Notes under the pieces: generated by a model
What the model was told of the DNA's origin: nothing
Database searches by the model: none
What the model saw: only the letters and a program-made list of their open reading frames with translations
Translations under genes and position numbers: made by a program
In this document: positions 37,740-51,931 of the stretch, one piece after another
How positions within the stretch are numbered: the stretch's first letter is position 1
Layout of the letters: every line of letters begins with the position of its first letter
Assembly: GCA_037102815.1 (NCBI GenBank)
Contig: BTPP01000007.1
Location: forward strand, 1,984,001-2,048,000
Direction of reading: 5' to 3'
Length of the DNA stretch: 64,000 nt
Source: Neurospora intermedia
Taxonomy: Eukaryota; Ascomycota; Sordariomycetes; Sordariales; Sordariaceae

Positions 37740-40725
37740 TATATATAGTCTTATTCTTTATACTATAAACTGTAGCGCCTTATTGGCATGAGGTCCTTCT
37801 CCAATTCTCTGGAGGGGAAAACCGTGAGACGTTAAGCGCCTCCGGATGAAAACCTCCAATTCTATTTCGGCTGTAATTTACTACACCGCTCCTACTTTGC
37901 TTATAGCTATAACGGTTTTTACTTACTATTATAACGAATATAATCTCGTTTCTTTTACTATTATATCGTCCTAATACTAGAATAATAAAAATAATAAGAG
38001 TAGGACTAAGCCCGGTACGCCGCCTCCTTCGCCGCTTTTCTATTTTATTCCCTACCGCTCCTTTTTTTGCTTTCTCCCCGCTTCCCTATTCTATTTTTCT
38101 ATTTATTACCCTACTTCCCCGCCTCTTTCCTTTATTTATAAATATTTCCGCCCTATTATTTATTCTCCTACCTTATAGTTCTACCCCTATTTATATCGGT
38201 ATAAGGACCCCTTCCTTCGTTTATATAATTCTTCTATATAGTACCCCTCTTAGTCCTTCTCTTCCTTCTTCCTTATTGTAACTTCTATTAAAATAGTTTC
38301 TTCCGGCCGCTATTATCCTAGCCCTATTAATTCAACCTCTAATATAGAAAATTCTTCTCCTATTACATCCCTAAAATCTACTTCCTTTATAGTCTTTATA
38401 ATTATACTTTTAGAGCTTATATTCTTCGCTTATACCCTTTATAATTTCTTTAATAATTATTCCCCTTAGAACTAATATAGTTTCTTCCCCTCCTTCTTCA
38501 ATCCTTATATTAATTTAATTAATATAATTCGTAAAATTCTTTATTTTTACTATATTTTAGATTTCACTTCCGTCTTACGTTCTAATAATAGGCTTAACTC
38601 CCCTAATACTTTTAAAAAGGTTATTACTAATAGAATTTACTTTATTTCGTCTACCGGTAGGTCCTTCGGTTTTTATTCTTCTTTTTCGCTATTTAATTCC
38701 TACGCTTTTAATTAGTAGTACTTAGAATACTACCTACGACTATACTACCGGTAAATATATATTAAATATCCCCGTTGGTTTCCGTAATATTTATAATATT
38801 ATTTAAATGGTAGCTATTACTATAGTATTGGGTAATTTAAATAATTTTAATTATAATTTAAATACCTTCGTTCGTATTACTAATAATTTTTCTAATTATA
38901 TATATATTTATTTAGAATAAAATAGCCTCCCTACCGATTTTAAACGTCTTCCTTATACTTTAAATTATGGTATCGTTGAATAGTAATAGAAGGGTTATTA
39001 CGAATTAATTGCGAAGGATATTTATTATAATTATATTCCTTCTTTATTCAATAGTAGGATTATAAACCTAGTTCGGATTGCGTCCGGTTCTAATAGTAGT
39101 ATTATTACTTTTACGCGTATTATATCCGGCGGTAATAATTATACTACTCCTATTCGTATAATTTCTAATTCTAATAGTAGTAGTAATTCCGTTCCCGGTA
39201 GCCCTATAATTATTAATACTCCCAATTGCGCCTTTATAAATTAATTGGATCTAATAGCGCTATAAGCTTACTACGAACTAGGTTCGTATAATAGAATTAT
39301 TTAAATAGTTTTTTAGGCGTAATTAAGCGTTTATTAAATTGTATTTTTCAATTTTTACTATAATTATAATTTAGATAATTCCTATAATTAATATAAATAT
39401 TTCTTTTTTATTTTTATCCTATTATTTTAATATTATTAATATTTTATTTTTCTTTTAAAAAAACTTTACAATTTCCTTATATTACTCCTCCTTTAATTCG
39501 ATTATTAGATAGTACTCTTTTAACTTCCCAAATTTTGATATTTATAATAGAATTTTTTCGGTTTTAATTCTATTATTTAAATATTCCTAAAATTCTTCTT
39601 TCGTTAATAATTAAACTTTTAGGTTTGATTAGAAGATAATATCCGTATTGAAGCAATTTAGGATAATATAAGCCAATATTTCTTTCTTAAGTTTATAAGT
39701 ATAAATAGGAGTTAGGATATTTAATACTTTCCTCCGGTAGAGGAAGGCCTAAAGGCTAATAATTTCTGTTCTAACTTAAATAAAGAAGGAATTTTTCGCT
39801 TTAGTTAGTAGGTACAGCTCTTTTTTATTTTCTTTTAATTATTAGCGTTTTCCTTTTTTCTTCTTTATATTAACTATATATTATTAGATAATTTTTCTAC
39901 TAAATTTAGGGGTAAGGTTAGTAATAGTAAATTTGTACTATTGCTCTAATTTTATTACCGCTGCCGCTAAATAATAATTATAGTATAATATTTATTCCCG
40001 GTTCGTTATATCCTTTAACTACTGTTCTCTATTAATAATTATTAATTTTAGGGTTTATAATAGTAGTGACGGCTAAATCCCTAATTCCGAAGGGGGGCTA
40101 ACTACTATTGCTAATAGCTTTTCTATTAATATTTATATTTTAACCTACTAAATTTTAATTATATTACTCTTTAGTTTATCGGTAGATAGCCGACTTCTAA
40201 TTTATTATATTTAAATATAATTAGAGATTTAAATTACGGTCCCCTAAACGAACCGGGTTTAGTCCGTCCGGGCGAACCTTTCTTTAAAAGTCCGGACCCT
40301 TTTATTAAAGTAGAAGTCGAATAGTAAATAAAAGGTTTCTATCTTCAAATTTCGTACCGGTATAGCTTTATACGCCCTAATAATAATTTTTAAATATTTA
40401 ATCTAATATTTCGCTAGCCCAATTACTATCCTCCGAAGGTTATTATAGATTTTAATTGGCTAGTAGAATATTAAAACTCTATATATAATAGTATTATGAA
40501 TATATTTAATATATATTTCCTTTACCCGAGTAAAAGAGTAACCCTATATCTTCGCTACTAATTTTGTAAATATATTTGTCTATATTATTATTTTCTTCTT
40601 TACTACTTTTATATAAATTCTATAATTGAATTTATAATTTAGTTAAACCCCTAGGAATTATATTAATTCTATTAGTTAAAATACTACTTCCTTAAATTAA
40701 AGAGTTTCCGTCCTTAGTACCTTCG
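37740..40725 (-). other. L3 3' part, content unrecognised, with 3' hairpin
   Basis: This matches L1 10446-12735 plus 16050-16730, and L2 from about 48950 on. The hairpin block is at about 37785-37870. As in the other copies, the roughly 2.3 kb downstream of the reverse transcriptase has no domain I can name. The antisense (+) strand around 38760-39240 reads as an Asn/Ser/Thr-rich frame, as it does in L1. Confidence 0.55.
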
Positions 40726-40957
40726 TGTCACAGGCATTGCTGCCATATTCCTGTATATAAATAGGTACTGTACTACAGTGGTGCAGCCAGCTTACAGCTG
40801 TCTAAGTGCAATACAGCAGTCACGTGCATACGTACTGTAGTCCGTGTACTGGACCTACGCGTGCCCTACATAGTTCTCGTACGCGTATAGGATTCTCTTC
40901 CTATTCCTCGTATAATAATTAAAATCTTACTTTAGCATTTGCTCGCGCCCCGTAATA
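40726..40957 (+). repeat. G3 5' LTR
   Basis: 232 bp, starting tgtcacaggc and ending ccccgtaata. It is clearly homologous to the G2 LTRs and partly RIP-mutated. Confidence 0.9.
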
Positions 40958-42961
40958 CTTTATTATGCCTAACCTTCGTATTAAAGTATAATAAATAATT
41001 TCGGTCGAACTAAGCTTAATAGAAATTAACGTAATAAAGTAGTTCTCGCGAAATTTATTCTTTAACGAATTGTACAATTGTTAATAACGAGCTAGAAATT
41101 CTAATAATATTAAAGTTAACCCTAGGAAGGTAAGTAAATACTTAAGAATAATAAGGGCGCAATCATCGTATTACATAATACAGTAAAGAATATTTTTTCT
41201 TCATATTATTAATAAATTATTAATTGAATTATTTACTTAAATAAAATATCTAGTAATTAAAATTAAGGCAATCAAGTCGACCTCGCTATAGTATTTCCTT
41301 TATTATTTAAAGGCTTCGATACATTGTTCGTAGTCTACAATAACAATTCTAATATCGGCCTTTAAATTTTACCTAACTTTATAAAATAAATTAAGGGATA
41401 CGAAGAGGTTATAAAACTCTTATACTACTTTAATAAAAAGATTAAACTATTCAATGAGAATGTTACTACTAAATAGGAGAAGTTTAGGAACTACGAATAT
41501 AATACCGAGGCTTACATTAAAAAGACTAGCTAGGAAATAGGAATAATAAATAATTGTATTAATAAATTCAAGAATATTAAGAAGCAATTCGTAGATTAAC
41601 TAAAGGTTCTATAGAACTAGTATAATTAAGTCCTTAAGGACAATACTACTCTAGAATATATATTATCTATTACTAAAAAAGAGAAAGCGGCCTACAAAAA
41701 CAATATAATTAAAATTATCGAGGGTAAAAAAACCGATTACTAAACTATTTTCGACCTATTAAATACAATTAATACTAAATCCAACAAAGCAAAGAAAGAA
41801 TATAATAATATCCGTATTATAGCTAAAATTGTATAGGAGGAGCTAATTAAAATATAGGAGGAGAACGATACCCTTCGTAAAGACCTTCGCTTTATAGAAG
41901 AAATTATTTCTATCGCTAAAGATAACCTAAAGGAAATTAAAGTAAAGAATTGAATTAAATTCTAAATTATAATCGAAGACAGAGTAGAAGAAATCCCTCG
42001 TAATATAAGTAGCGTCCCTAATAAAATAAATAGCATTCCTAACGATAATAGCCCTAAAAGATCGGGTATAAATTTCCTTAGTATAGGCAGTAGTCCTAGC
42101 GATAATAGCCCTAGAAAATCGGGCAAAGGAACCGACTTCGGCTCTAATAATATAAACGGCGGTCCTAGCGATAGCAACCTTAAAGGATCGGGTATAAACT
42201 TCCTTAGTATAAGCGGTAGCCTTAAAGGTAAAGGATTCCCTAATAGTCCCGGAGGCCCTAATAGCGGCAGAGGATTCCCCGGCGGACCTAAAGGTCCCGG
42301 CGGCGGGAACCCTAATAATAGAAACCCCAACGTTCCTTTTTAATCTATTCCTTCGGGTAACTACTATTATAAAGTACTTTATAAAAACCCCGAGTATTTT
42401 AGTAGTAAAAATACTAATACAATTAAACGCTACAACGCTTATAGCACCTAAAATTTAACTATCCGTAGCCGTTAATTAATAGATAGATATAAATTCCTTA
42501 ATAAACTATTTAAACTTCTTTATATTATAGTTTACCTTAGTAGTAAAATTAAAATTAATATTAACGAACATTATTAATTTATTTTAAATAATCTATACTA
42601 CTTAATCTACTAGAAATAGAGGACGGGCGAGAAATTTTTAGCGTACTTAAATAAACGCTATAAATAAAGAGATTTAATCGCTATTGTAGAGAAGGAATTA
42701 TTAAACTTCAAATAAGCCGGAAAATATTTTAATTATAAAAATTTTAAAGCCAAATTTATTTCCTTAATAGACCGGTATAATTATAATACAATTATAAAGG
42801 TCCGCCTCCTATACTAAAAGGTATTTAAATCCTTAACCAATTCGGTCTTACACTACTCTATTTAGCTAGAGTATAACGATTAAAAAGGTTAGTCAACTTT
42901 ATTTTGTAGTATTATAAAAGCGTACACTAAAGTATCGTTTTATAATAATACTATCTAAACT

Positions 42962-42971
42962 ACTACTAATA

Positions 42972-43016
<45 letters not shown>
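42962..43016. repeat. (AAT)n microsatellite in G3 gag
   Basis: A nearly pure run of AAT/TAATAA units lies in the gag region just upstream of the zinc-knuckle region. In the + frame it reads as a poly-Asn-like tract. Confidence 0.9.
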
Positions 43017-45055
43017 GTAGAAGCAATAGCGGCTATAGTAATAATAAATAGAAGGACCTTAACTCTATAAATATTAACCGCGCAAAACTTATAAAGATCT
43101 ATAGGAATATCCTTTAAGAACGCTACAATAAGGGCTATTATATAAATTATAGTAAAGAAAAATATCTGGCTAAAGATTGTAGAAGCAATATTAATTATAA
43201 TACCTAAAGTAAATAAACTAACCGTCTAAGCCTAAGTATTACGATACGCTAAAGATCTAGCGCTAGTATACTTATTATAAACCACATTATAACGGATATA
43301 ACTAACCTAACTCCAATAGCCCCAGCAACCCTAGCCCTAATTCTAATTACCGCTGTAGCTACAATTCTCGTTTAATAGGGAAATAGCGAATTCTAGGGCT
43401 AAATTACGCCTTAGGGTATTTAAGGATATAAAGAAGGAGGAAAGAGGCGAACGGATTTAACGTCCGTACTCTCAATTATTAGAGAATAGAACCGTTTAAA
43501 TTAGGTAGCTTAAAATTCTATAAATAAAATATAACCCTTCTTTCTATATACTTTTTATATCCTTAATATAACGAAGAAGTATAGTATATATCCTTAATCG
43601 ACTTTAAATATTTAGGGAAAGCGTTTATTAATTAATTATTTACCGAAAGGACTTATTTCGAACTTAAAATATTAAAAATACTAAAACTACTATATTTAGT
43701 AAATAGCGCTTTTAAAGCATAGGTAGACCAATATATTAAAGCAATTATATATATCAACGAATATAAAGAAACTATCCAATTCTTTATAGTTAATTTAATA
43801 GTAGACTATCCAATTATCTTAGGTTAACTATAATTATAGTTCTATAACCTAAATATCGACTAAATAGTTAATAAAGTTATTTAAAATATTAGGTATTTAG
43901 GGATATATATAAACTAACCCTTAGAAGTAGCAACGTTCCTAAACGAAACTTAAGAGATAGAAGACTTTTATAGCAACTCCGAAGACGAATTAGAAGAGGA
44001 CTCTAAGGACGAATTAGAGAACGATTTAGAGGATAAACCTAGAGAAGACCTCCCCGGTTAAACTACTAATATTATAAGAATACCCAAAGGCAACTAAGTA
44101 ATAATAATAGAACTTCTATCTTTACTAACCTATATAAGTACCTTTAAGGAACCGTTCAACCTAGAAAAGAAACTAACTATAAAGAAAGTTAGGGCCCGGG
44201 TGAGAATTGTCGGCGGGTATAGAGTTTGGACCCTACTAAGGCTAAAGAGGGTTAAATATACTATATTTCGACTATTTGAATTAATAATTAATATAGTAGG
44301 ACTAAACTTTTCAAATTTTAAATTCGTTAATATAAGAATTTTTATACTAATTATAAAGCTACGAAGGGTTCAATTCAATTCAACTATTTAGGGGGAGTTT
44401 AAAAAAGCCTAAAAGGATAAAAAGGAGGTTATATTAATACTAGTACTATTAGAGAACGCTTAGAAGGAGATAATATAAGGGAGAGGCGAATTTTATAAAC
44501 CCTACTTTAAGGATACTAGAATTTATAATTTTATTAACCTATATAAGAAGGAGGCGGCTAGTAAAAACGTCGACGACTATTTACTCTAGCTAAGCGAAGT
44601 AGCCTAAAATTTTATTAACCAAATTTATAAATTAGGACTAGAACCCTCTAGGTAGGAGAGAATGCCCACAATATCAACCGAAACTAATAAGATTTATAAT
44701 ATCTCGGAGGAAAACGTATAGAAATTTATAAATAAATTAATAAAGCTAAAATATACCCCGGAATAAATAAAAATTTATTTCCCAAACGAGTATAAAGACT
44801 TATCCTATATTGTAAATCTAATAAATACCGAAGTAATCCCAGAATATTGTTTATACGATTATAAGATCGAATTGAAATTAGGGGTAGAATTATTACTATA
44901 TTTAAAAGTAAAGCTAATATCCCCCTAAAAATTGAAAGTTATAAAATAATAACTAAATAATAATTTAATAAAGGGATTTATCCGAGTCGATAAAAACTAC
45001 TTTGAAACCGGAAATGCCGATTTCTGGTCGAGGAGTATTCCAAAACGAAAACTAA

Positions 45056-46620
45056 CAAGGGCAATCGACTTAGGAGGGTCGTTTACGTCCCTTACGATAT
45101 CCTACGACGAGCGCAACGACGGCGTTGTATCGTCGTTGCCGATAGCTATCGATAGCGGTGCTCGTAGATTCAAAAATAGCGTCCACAACCCGCTCGCGGA
45201 AATTTCAATATATAATAGTCCTAAAACCGTACTTACTATAAAGACCTTAAATAAAATAGAGGAAAATAATAAAATATTAAAGAAATTTATTATTAGAGCA
45301 AATAAGTCTACGGACTACAATACTATTTCGACCGAGGATTATTATTAAGTTCGAAAACTATTTTTTAAATTCGCGAAGGTATATATTGGAAAAAGTAGGT
45401 TTATATAACCCGAGGCTAGTAAGGTTAAAACTAACTAATTTATTATTAAAAAAGACTTTAACGACCTAAAGAAGGATATTTTAAAGGAAATTAAGAAAGG
45501 TGCCTAAGAAGTACCAAAATATAAAACTAATATTATAATAGGAATTAGCCCGAATAAAATTAATACTACCCTCTAATAATTACCTATTATTACTAAGAAG
45601 TTTATTCCTTTTAATTTCGAACGATAGTTTACTATTAAGGGAGCGACGATTACCGCCGAATTTGTAAATTATTCGAATAAAAATACAAAAACGACCTTAA
45701 TTATATACCTAAGTAAGAAGAATACCAGCCTAATAGTCCGAACAGCTATTAGAATACTAATAATTAAAAATTATATAATTATATTTAATAAATCTATATA
45801 TAATTAATATTAATATAACTAAATATAAGTTAAAGAAGTTTTCGGCCCTAATACTTTTATTACTATAAATATTATAAATATATTAATTCAAGGCGTACTT
45901 TAGAATAGTATCGATAATTATATTATAGCGGAAATTATATTAAATATAGCGAAGGAGGAGCACCCGGAGGTATTTATTATTAGAATTTAGCTATAAAAGA
46001 GAAGGGACGGAGAGAATAGAGGCCTACTCTTAATAGAAATCGCTACTATATTAATAGTATACTTCTTTTAAAATAACCTCTTCCTTTAGGACGGCAGTAT
46101 ATACTTATACGAACTATTCTAGTTTGAGGAACGTTTAATAATATTTTAAATATTAGGGAATCGGATATATAGCGAAATTCTACCGTTAAAAAAATATCTA
46201 CGCCCGCTATAACGAAATTAAATACAAAGGAGATTACTTTAGCGAAGTAAATTGTCCGTTTAATAATAATAGGTTATTCGTTTATTATAAACCGTATAAG
46301 AAGAAGGGCTATTATATATATAATTATAAGGAATACCCTATTTTCCGGAAGGTAATTATAAAAGTATTTATTATATATACTAAAAGACCGCAAGCGTTCG
46401 CCCTATATAAAAATTTAATTAGAAAAGTATTAGAACCGATAATAAAGATTATAAATAAGGGCATCCTTTTAAATACCCCCCCCCAACTCCTATACTATTA
46501 TTACCCTAGAGAGATATATTAGAAGAATTATAAAAAGGGGACGGCCGAAGAAAATCGTTGGCCCATTTTTACAACCGAAATTATTAAACCTTTAAAATCC
46601 AATAAATATTTATACGTATT
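45056..46620 (+). pseudogene. L2 ORF1 (gag-like, zinc-finger) relic
   Basis: The N-terminal D-L-G-G-S-F-T-S-L block is at about 45067-45095, but the ATG seen in L1 is not preserved here. An open stretch in the same frame starts at 45136 and runs to a stop at 45346. The Cys/His-rich zinc-finger region lies at about 46195-46345, legible as E-V-N-C-P-F-N-N-N-R followed by spaced Tyr (former Cys or His) residues. The basic tail is near 46540. In Tad-like LINEs this protein binds the element RNA. Confidence 0.65.
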
Positions 46621-46639
46621 TTTAGAATATAGGAGGGAA

Positions 46640-49400
46640 TCGGTCGTATAGTAGTAATAATACTTATATAATTATAACCCCCCTTAAAGAAGTAATACCT
46701 TTATCCTCTATAGAAGGATTAGAAGGAACCCTATTTTAGGGTAATTAATAATTTAATTAAAAATATTCTATTAGAATATAGGGAAATTATATAAGAGAGG
46801 GAAACTTCTATTCGAATAAAAAGAGACTTATAATATTATAACGATTTAAAAATTAGGTAGAAATTTAAATAGAAATATTTATCGTCCTAAAAGCGGGAGA
46901 TATTTCGGGGTCGATTATATAGAGAAAAGGAGGGTAATAATATATATAAATAAGAAATAGAATTTAAAGGACCTAAATTTCCGAACTAGAAAGGATTGGG
47001 CTATAATAATATTTAAAAGTTTAAAGGACCTAACGACTATTTTTTCTATTTACTTTCCTATCTTTATATAAGGAATACTGGAATATTAATAAAGATTACC
47101 GCTCCTTAAATTTTTTAAAGTTAAACCCATAATAGGAAATTTAATTATAATTAGGGATTATAATTTCTATTATCCTAATTAGGATTTAAAGAATAGGATT
47201 AACCCGGGGGCTATTTACTTCCTTATATAAATATAATGCTAGAGATTTAATTTATCTACCCTCCGTAGTAAGTTAATGAAATTTAGGAATATAATATAAG
47301 GAGAGAAGGATAGAATAATTAATTAGATATAACTATTATCCAAGGTTGAAGCCTAATATTAGGGAGTATAGAAGTACGAGTAAACCGGCTCGGACTATTA
47401 CCTTTAAGAAATTTAAGTCTAAGTAGGAAAAGAAAATAAAAAAACGGAAGAGGAAGGAAAATATAATTAGAGTTTTATAAATATAATAAAAGTAAAGGAG
47501 GCGTCGGAGAAATAGATATCGGTCCCGGAGAGGATTAATATAATAAAGGATTTTAAATTCGTTTTTCGTAAATTCGATAGAGAATTTACTAATATTATAG
47601 AAGAATTCGTTTTATATTAGAAGAAAGGTCGAGGGAGGAAAGTAAATTAATAGACGTTAGAATATAAAATAGTAATAAAAGAAATATAGAGGATATATTA
47701 AGAGTAATTTAAATATCGGATAGTATTAAATTAAAAGGATTTTATTAAAATTATAATAAAAAAGAAGAGGATAATTATAAAAGTATAATAGGTTATATAA
47801 TATAATAGCGTTATTAAAGTTTCGAAGAACCCGAATCGATTTTAGCCTTTAGAATAATAGGCTTATACCCGAAGCTATAAATTAATGGACTTACCTAAAC
47901 TACTAGCCCTTTAAACCTACGAAGGGGTAATAAAAATTAGAAATTATAATAATAAAGTTAAAATCTTTACCAATTATTTCTTCCCGAAGGTAAAGGTCCT
48001 AACGGATTATTTACTAAATTAGATTAAACTACTAAATAGTATTAAATTAATAATTATTAGTAAATTAATCGATAAAGAGGACGTTTAGGACGTATTTTCC
48101 TAAATAACGTCTAATAAAACCCCCGGGATCGATTAATATTTAAATAGGTTTTTAAAATTATATAAGCAACTATTCCGGCAAATTATAGTATATTTAATAT
48201 CCGCTAGCCTCCAATTCGAATATTCCCTATAATAGTTCAAAAATATAAAAGTAATTATCCTTAAGAAACCCGGGAAGAACGTTATTTAATAGAGGTTAGC
48301 GGGCGTATAGAGATTAATATCGCTATTTGATAATATAGGAAAAATCTTCGAAATATTTATTACTAAGAGGTTTATATAAGTAGCCGAAGAATTTAACCTC
48401 CTATTAGAGGGCTAGATAGGCAACCGAATAGGCCGTTTAATAGAGTTTATAATCCGGGTAATTACTAATACGGTATATATAGCCTAAAAATTCAGGGCTA
48501 TAACGTCCTTTATACTTTTAGATTTAAAAGGAATATTCAATAGAATTAACTATAGGTAATTTTTATATACCCTATAGGAAATATAATTCCTAATATAAAT
48601 TATTCGGTAGGTAGTAAACTTTATTACTAGAAAAAAAAGCTCTCTCTTCTTTAATAATAAAATTTCCCGCCCCTATATAATTATTGTTAGAATATTATAA
48701 AGTTCCCCCCTTTCCCCTATTTTATTTATTCTCTTTATTACTCTATTATACCGGAAGTTAATAATAATTCCGAATATAATTATAATCGGTTTCGCTAACG
48801 ATACTAATATTATAATAATAGCCCGTACTATTAAAAAAAACTACTAAATATTATAAATAGTATAGGAGGTATATTCGGAATAAATAGGGGCGAAGGGTAT
48901 AGAATTTAAAGTAATTAAAACGGAATTAATATACTTTATATAAATGAAGGTACTAAGGACGGAAACTCTCTAACTTAAGGAAATAATATTTTAACCGATA
49001 AAATTAATACAATTTTTAAAGGTTTAGTTAAACTATAAATTCAATTATGGAATTTATATAGAAGTAGTAAAAAAGAAAATAATAATATAGATAAATATAC
49101 TTACGAAATTAATAATAAAAATATAAGGTTACTCCTTTATTTGGGCGAGGGAAATATATACTAAATATATTTATAATGCTATTATATATAGAATTTTTAT
49201 ATTCTACTAACCGATTAAAATCTATAGCAAACTTCGGAGGATAGTAATTAGGCTAGCGAAATATTAAATTAAATATTTAAGAATTATTATTAGGATATAT
49301 AAAATTATACTAATATAAAATTTGAAAATAGAAACCCTTTATCCGCTATTCGATTTCTATTTTAATAAAAGGGTCCGGGCCTTTAAAAAAAGGTTCGCCC
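46640..49400 (+). pseudogene. L2 ORF2 (endonuclease-reverse transcriptase) relic
   Basis: The endonuclease is marked by a D-Y-N-F-Y-Y-P-N block (D-x-N-x-H-H-P in the family) at about 47155-47180 and G-S-D-Y-Y-L (G-S-D-H) at about 47388-47405. The reverse transcriptase is marked by L-L-D-L-K-G-I-F-N-R-I-N near 48520-48550, P-L-S-P-I-L-F-I-L-F near 48709-48740 and the G-F-A-N-D-T-N box near 48787-48810. Together these give a clear LINE endonuclease plus reverse transcriptase in the order expected for Tad-like elements. Many stops are present. No RNase H was recognised. Confidence 0.75.
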
Positions 49401-51931
49401 GGACGGATCGAATCCGGTTCGTTTAGGGGACTATAATTTAAATCTCTAATTATATTTAAATATAATAAATTAAAAGTCGATTACCTACTAATAAATTAGA
49501 GAGCGGTATAGTTAAGGTTCGGTAGGCCGAAATATAAATATTAATAAAAAAACTATTAGCGATAGTAATTAACCTCCTTTTAGAATTAGGGATTTAACTA
49601 TTACTACTATTATAAATTCTAGAACTAATAACCGCTAATAGAGAAGAGTAATTAAAGGATATAACGAACCGGGAATAAATATCGTATTATAATTACTATT
49701 TAGCGGCGGTAATAGTAAAATTAGGGCGACGGTACGAATTTACTATTACCGACCTTACCTTTAAATTTAGTAGAGAAGTTATTTAATAATATATAATTAG
49801 TATAAAAAAGAAGAAAGGAAAATGTTAATAATTAAAAGAAAATGAAGAAGAATTATACCTATTGATTAAGGTGAAGAATTCCCTCTTCGTTTAGGTTAGA
49901 ATAGAAGTTATTAGCCTCCGGGCCTTCTTCTATTAGAGGAAAGTATTAGACGTTCTAATTCCTATTTGCGCCTATAAATTTAAAAAAGAAATATTCGCCT
50001 ATATTATCCTAAATTACTTCAATACGGATACTATTTTTTAATTAAATTTAGAAGTTTAACTATTAACGAAGGAGGAATTCTAAGAATATTTAGACGATAG
50101 AGTTAAAACCGAAAGGATTTTATTATAAGTATTAAGGTTAAGGAGGTTAAGAGAGTACTATTTAATAGTCGAATTAGAGGAGGAATAATATAAAGAAATT
50201 GCGAAGTACTTTTAAAAGGAAAACGGAATATTAATAATATTAAAATAATAGAACGGGAATAAAGAGGAGATATTTATACTAATTATAGGAGTTATTTAAA
50301 TTATAATTATAGTAAGAACCGAAAAGTACTATTTAATGAGCGTTTAATTATATTTAAGAAGCTATTCGAGTAGTTCTATTATATAAGCCTAATTTATAAT
50401 AACCTTATAACGCTATTAAATTTAATTATTATTTATAAGGGTGCGGCCGGGAATATTAACGGCTATAGGGCTACCGGGAATAGAACTACTACTATTATTA
50501 GAATTAGAAATTATATAAGTAGGAGTAGTATAACTACTACCGTTGGATATAATATATATAGGAATAATAGCGCTATTACTAAAACCGGACGTAATTTAAA
50601 CTAGGTTTATAATACTACTGCCAAATAAAGAAGGGATATAATTGTAATAAATATCCTTCGTAACTAATTTATAGTAACCCTTCTACTATTATTTAGTAAT
50701 ATTATAATTTAAGGTATAAAGAAAATACTTATAATCGGTAGGAAGATTATTCTATTTTAGATAAATATATATATAATTAATAAAATTATTAGTAATATAA
50801 ATAAAGATATTTAAATTATAATTAAACCTATCCTAGCTACCTAATATTATAATAATAGTTACCGTTTAAATAGCGTTGGGGGCGTTATAGAGACTAGTAG
50901 GGATATTTAATATATATTTACTGGAGGTGTAATTGTAAATAGTATTTTAAATATTACTAATTAGGAGCGTAGGAATTAAATAACGAAAAAGACGAATAGA
51001 GAATAAAGGACCTACTAGTAAACGAAATAAAATAAATCCTATTGGTAACGACCTTCTTAAAGGTACTAAGGGAATTAGGCCTATTATTAGAACGTATAAT
51101 AGAAGCGAAATTTAGAATATAGTAAAGGTAAGGAATTTTATAGATAATATTAAGTAAATTAATATAAAAACCGAAGAAGGAAGGGAAGAAATTATATTAG
51201 TTCTAAGGGGGATAACTACCGAAGAAATTATAAAGGGTACGAATAAAGAACGTAAGTTCTAAAAATATAATTAAAAGGACTACGGGGGACGTAAAATTTA
51301 AGGATACAATAGGGGAGGAACCTTCTATATTAGAAATTAAATTAATAGGGCTAGGATAATAGCGGCCGGAGGAAATTATTTTAATAGAAATTATAATAGG
51401 GAAGAAGGAGGAGAAGGATTAGGAGGGGTATTATATAGGGGGATTATATAAACGAGGGAAGGGGTCCTTATACCGATATAAATAAAGATAGAATTGTAGG
51501 GTAAGAGAATAAATAATAGGGTAGAGGTATTTATAAATAGGGAAAGGAGGTAAAGAAATAAGGTAATAAATAGAAAAATAAAATAGGGAAGTAGGGAGGA
51601 GGCGGAAAAAGGAGCGGTTGGGAGTGAAATAGAGAGGCGGCGAAAGAGGCAACGTATTAAGTTTAGTCCTATTCCTATTATTCCTATTATTCTAATATTA
51701 GAATAACGTAGTAGTAAAAGAAATAAAATTATATTCGTTATAGCGGTGGGTAAGAACCGTTATAACTATAAACAAAGTAGAAGCAGTATAGTAAACTATA
51801 ATTGAAATAGAGCTAGAGGTTTTCATCCGGAGGCGCTTAACGTCTTACGGTTTTCCCCTCCAAAGAACTAGAGAAGGACCTCATGCCAATAAGGCGCTAT
51901 AGTTTATAGTATAGGGAATAAGATTATATAT
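49400..51931 (+). other. L2 3' part, content unrecognised, with 3' hairpin
   Basis: About 2.4 kb downstream of the reverse transcriptase is conserved in all four LINE copies, so it belongs to the element. The sense strand reads as a charged segment (about 50060-50340), and the antisense strand offers an Asn/Ser-rich frame over 50400-50700. Neither gives a domain I recognise. It could encode a diverged RNase H, an extra protein, or be a long 3' untranslated region. Confidence 0.5.

Larger units (their letters stand above)
44985..51931 (+). mobile_element. L2: full-length Tad-like LINE inserted in G3
   Basis: This uninterrupted 6,947-bp LINE has a 15-bp target duplication aaagggatttatccg (44970-44984, 51932-51946), extendable to 17 bp if tail bases are shared. 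It is the best reference for the family here because nothing is nested in it. Its 5' end carries about 10 more bases than L1 or L3. It ends in the hairpin block (about 51808-51900) and a TATA-rich tail. RIP-mutated throughout. Confidence 0.93.

Noticed and set aside
41962-42330. 122-codon minus-strand frame rich in Pro, Leu and Gly
   Set aside because: It is the shadow of the low-complexity Gly/Ser/Asn-rich gag segment of G3 on the + strand; the repeated composition keeps the antisense open.
42962-43016. Possible CRISPR-like or satellite array
   Set aside because: It is a plain AAT microsatellite with no spacers, in a eukaryotic retroelement.
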